Position numbers and translations under genes: made by a program | Part shown: in pieces, positions 13,982 to 15,227 of the stretch | Layout of the letters: each line of letters begins with the position of its first letter | How positions within the stretch are numbered: position 1 is the first letter of the stretch | The notes under the pieces: generated by a model | Databases searched by the model: none | What the model was told of the DNA's origin: nothing | Seen by the model: only the letters and a program-made list of their open reading frames with translations | Source: an uncultured Eubacteriales bacterium | GTDB taxonomy: Bacteria > Bacillota > Clostridia > Oscillospirales > CAG-272 | DNA: 15,227 bases | Direction of reading: 5' to 3' | Assembly: GCA_934401725.1 (NCBI GenBank) | Contig: CAKRSS010000049.1 | Location: 1-15,227, forward strand

Positions 13982-14890
13982 TCAGGCCTTGTCGTAAAGG
14001 CCGATGAGGTACTGACCGACCTCGTACGCGAACTTTCCGGCGCTGATGCGCAGATCGTCCGGAATGCCGCTGAAGAAGCCGTGAATTTCGTAGGTGAAGT
14101 CGCCGGGGTACTCAATCTCCTTGAGCAGCGGCATGAGCTTTTCCCAGGGCGTGTTGCCGCGGATGAAGGGCATGAAGTGGTCGTCCTGCTTGCCGTCGCA
14201 CTCCTGAACGTGCGTCGCGCGCAGACGGTGCCCCAGCTTGCGCAGCGGCACGGTCTGGTCGTGATAAACCAGCTCTGCGTGACCGAAATCCCAGCAGCCC
14301 TTGAGGTCGGGGTCGTTGATGGTGTCGATGATGGCAATCTGCTCGTCGACAATGGCAGTGAAGCGGTGGCGAGTCTTGGCCGGGTGGAACTCAGCCATGT
14401 TCTCGACGGCGATGCCGGTGCCGTATTTCTTTGCCCACTCGAGAATGGGCTTGTAGAATTCGATGTTGGTCTTGATGTTCTGCTCGAAGCCCATTTCGTC
14501 GTCGAGCACGTCGGTCTGCGCGTGGGTGACGACCCACTTGACACCCAGCTTCGCGCTGGCGTAAATCGAACGGCGGACGGACTCGTAGTACCACGCAAGA
14601 TCCTCCTCGGTCATGGGACGGTCGGCGCGGCGCAGGTTGGAGTCGTAGGGCGCGTGAGACTGCGTGAAAATGACGCCGTACTTCGCGCCGGCCTCGCCGA
14701 GCTCGTCGACGTATTCGAGCCAGTCGTCGGAGCAGAATTTGGAGCCGCATTTGCGGTTCCCTGCGAAGCAGAAGTTGAGGTCGACAACCTCAAAGCCGCA
14801 CTCGCGGCACATGGCGATAGACTGAGTCAGCGGAGTTCCGCCGCCCTGACGTCGCCCAGGGAAAATGCAGGTGGATGTAGCAAGACGCAT
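13982..14890 (-). CDS. Sugar phosphate isomerase/epimerase-like TIM-barrel protein
   Basis: A 302-residue protein of the xylose isomerase-like TIM-barrel (AP endonuclease 2) superfamily. Likely metal ligands and catalytic residues are H79 in QSHAPYD, H123 in VVTHAQTD, E163 in AVENMAEF, D201 and H204 in CWDFGHAE, H227 in THVQECDG, D236/H238 in DDHFMPF and E268 in YEIHGF. This set is complete for a divalent-metal enzyme. The reaction is probably sugar or inositol-derivative isomerisation, epimerisation or dehydration, but family members differ widely and there are no sugar transport or kinase genes nearby to narrow it. No signal peptide is seen. The start at 14890 has TAGGAGGT five bases ahead. 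It is the first gene of a two-gene minus-strand unit with the GNAT gene. I found no clear promoter for it. Confidence 0.88.
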   Translation of the reverse strand: MRLATSTCIFPGRRQGGGTPLTQSIAMCRECGFEVVDLNFCFAGNRKCGSKFCSDDWLEYVDELGEAGAKYGVIFTQSHAPYDSNLRRADRPMTEEDLAWYYESVRRSIYASAKLGVKWVVTHAQTDVLDDEMGFEQNIKTNIEFYKPILEWAKKYGTGIAVENMAEFHPAKTRHRFTAIVDEQIAIIDTINDPDLKGCWDFGHAELVYHDQTVPLRKLGHRLRATHVQECDGKQDDHFMPFIRGNTPWEKLMPLLKEIEYPGDFTYEIHGFFSGIPDDLRISAGKFAYEVGQYLIGLYDKA

Positions 14891-14895
14891 AAGTT

Positions 14896-14903
14896 ACCTC
14901 CTA
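14896..14903 (-). promoter_or_regulatory. Strong ribosome-binding site of the TIM-barrel gene
   Basis: On the minus strand TAGGAGGT lies five bases before the ATG. A small perfect dyad, AACCAC-AGA-GTGGTT (14903-14917), directly abuts it and could affect access to the site. Confidence 0.7.
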
Positions 14904-14977
14904 ACCACAGAGTGGTTCAAAATGAGAAAAAAGTCGCACAAAAACGGCGCGCGGGGCAAGTATTTTTCAAATAGGGA

Positions 14978-15006
14978 TTGACAAACCGCCCGGAATAATG
15001 TAAAAT
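14978..15006 (+). promoter_or_regulatory. Promoter of tRNA-Gly
   Basis: TTGACA (14978-14983), a spacer of exactly 17 bases, and TAAAAT (15001-15006). The tRNA begins 16 bases after the -10 box. This is the closest match to the sigma-A consensus in the window, as expected for a stable RNA. Confidence 0.9.
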
Positions 15007-15021
15007 AGCAGTTGTGAGTTT

Positions 15022-15095
15022 GCAGGCATAGTTCAGTGGCAGAACACCAGCTTCCCAAGCTGGATATGCGGGTTCGATTCCCGTTGCCTGCTCCA
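15022..15095 (+). tRNA. tRNA-Gly (anticodon CCC)
   Basis: A complete cloverleaf. The acceptor GCAGGCA (15022-15028) pairs with TGCCTGC (15085-15091), followed by discriminator T and an encoded CCA (15093-15095). The anticodon stem CCAGC/GCTGG closes the loop TTCCCAA, giving anticodon CCC (reads GGG). The T arm holds GTTCGATTC, and the D arm lies in TAGTTCAGTGGCAGAA. It is transcribed alone from its own promoter and terminator, not in a tRNA cluster. Confidence 0.96.
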
Positions 15096-15100
15096 AAAAA

Positions 15101-15131
15101 CAGGAGGGCACATCGTGCCCTCCTGTTTTTT
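15101..15131 (+). terminator. Terminator of tRNA-Gly
   Basis: CAGGAGGGCAC (15101-15111) pairs perfectly with GTGCCCTCCTG (15115-15125) around ATC, followed by six T. The six A just before it (15095-15100) can extend the stem. Confidence 0.95.
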
Positions 15132-15155
15132 GGAATTGGCACGTGTCGGGCCCCG

Positions 15156-15174
15156 CAAATTGCGCAGCAATTTG
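15156..15174. repeat. 8-bp perfect palindrome in the end region
   Basis: CAAATTGC (15156-15163) is the reverse complement of GCAATTTG (15167-15174), with loop GCA. Farther out GGTCTGCG (15177-15184) is matched by CGCAGACC (15217-15224). No gene is seen between 15132 and the end. The AATTGCGC string is shared with the palindromes at 3595 and 7047, which hints at, but does not prove, relation. Confidence 0.5.
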
Positions 15175-15227
15175 TTGGTCTGCGTAAGTGGATGAGCGAT
15201 TTGTGGGGACGCCAGCCGCAGACCGTG

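Noticed and set aside
13482..13997. Plus-strand open frame of 171 codons
   Set aside because: Antisense to the GNAT gene, whose acetyl-CoA motif and family C-terminus are clear.
14081..14974. Plus-strand open frame of 297 codons
   Set aside because: Antisense to the TIM-barrel gene, which has a strong ribosome-binding site and a complete set of metal ligands.
14894..15142. Minus-strand open frame with GNGNRTRISSLGSW-like peptide
   Set aside because: This is a well-known false translation of the antisense of a tRNA gene.

Overview
This window looks like chromosome from a GC-rich, endospore-forming, anaerobic member of the Clostridia (Oscillospiraceae-like; the genus cannot be named from sequence alone). 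The grounds are a complete cotJABC spore-coat operon, a ferredoxin-linked indolepyruvate oxidoreductase, strong Shine-Dalgarno sites, TTGACA/TATAAT-type promoters and a BspA-like leucine-rich lipoprotein of the kind common in gut Firmicutes. I see no phage, insertion sequence, CRISPR array or plasmid gene.

Layout from left to right. 1-503 is non-coding, with tandem and dispersed repeats and several palindromes. 504-1817 is enolase (eno), closed by a terminator. 2079-3546 is the overlapping operon cotJA-cotJB-cotJC; its CotJA carries an unusual Gly/Cys-rich insertion. 3682-5301 on the minus strand is a surface lipoprotein with three His/Cys repeats followed by BspA-type leucine-rich repeats. 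A divergent promoter region then leads into an alpha/beta hydrolase-ruvX pair (5588-6988). 6989-7294 holds a large terminator-like hairpin and copies of the repeats seen at the left end.

The main metabolic block is one apparent five-gene operon at 7295-13397: glutamine-dependent NAD+ synthetase, iorA, iorB, a phenylacetate-CoA ligase (paaK-like) and a tandem-ACT-domain protein. It has one good promoter upstream, gaps of 14-25 bases and one terminator at the end. IorAB interconverts aryl-pyruvates and aryl-acetyl-CoA plus CO2 using ferredoxin. The ligase connects aryl-acetates with their CoA esters, and the ACT protein is a plausible aromatic amino acid sensor, so the set forms an aryl-acetate/aromatic amino acid module that can be read in either direction.

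Two minus-strand genes follow: a xylose-isomerase-like TIM-barrel protein and a GNAT acetyltransferase. They converge on the same terminator. The window ends with a single tRNA-Gly(CCC) that has its own promoter and terminator, then about 95 bases of palindrome-rich DNA with no gene.

No clearly new multi-gene system is visible. The best candidates for novelty are the Cys/Gly-rich CotJA with Cys-bearing partners, and a family of intergenic palindromic repeats that occurs in several related forms across the window.
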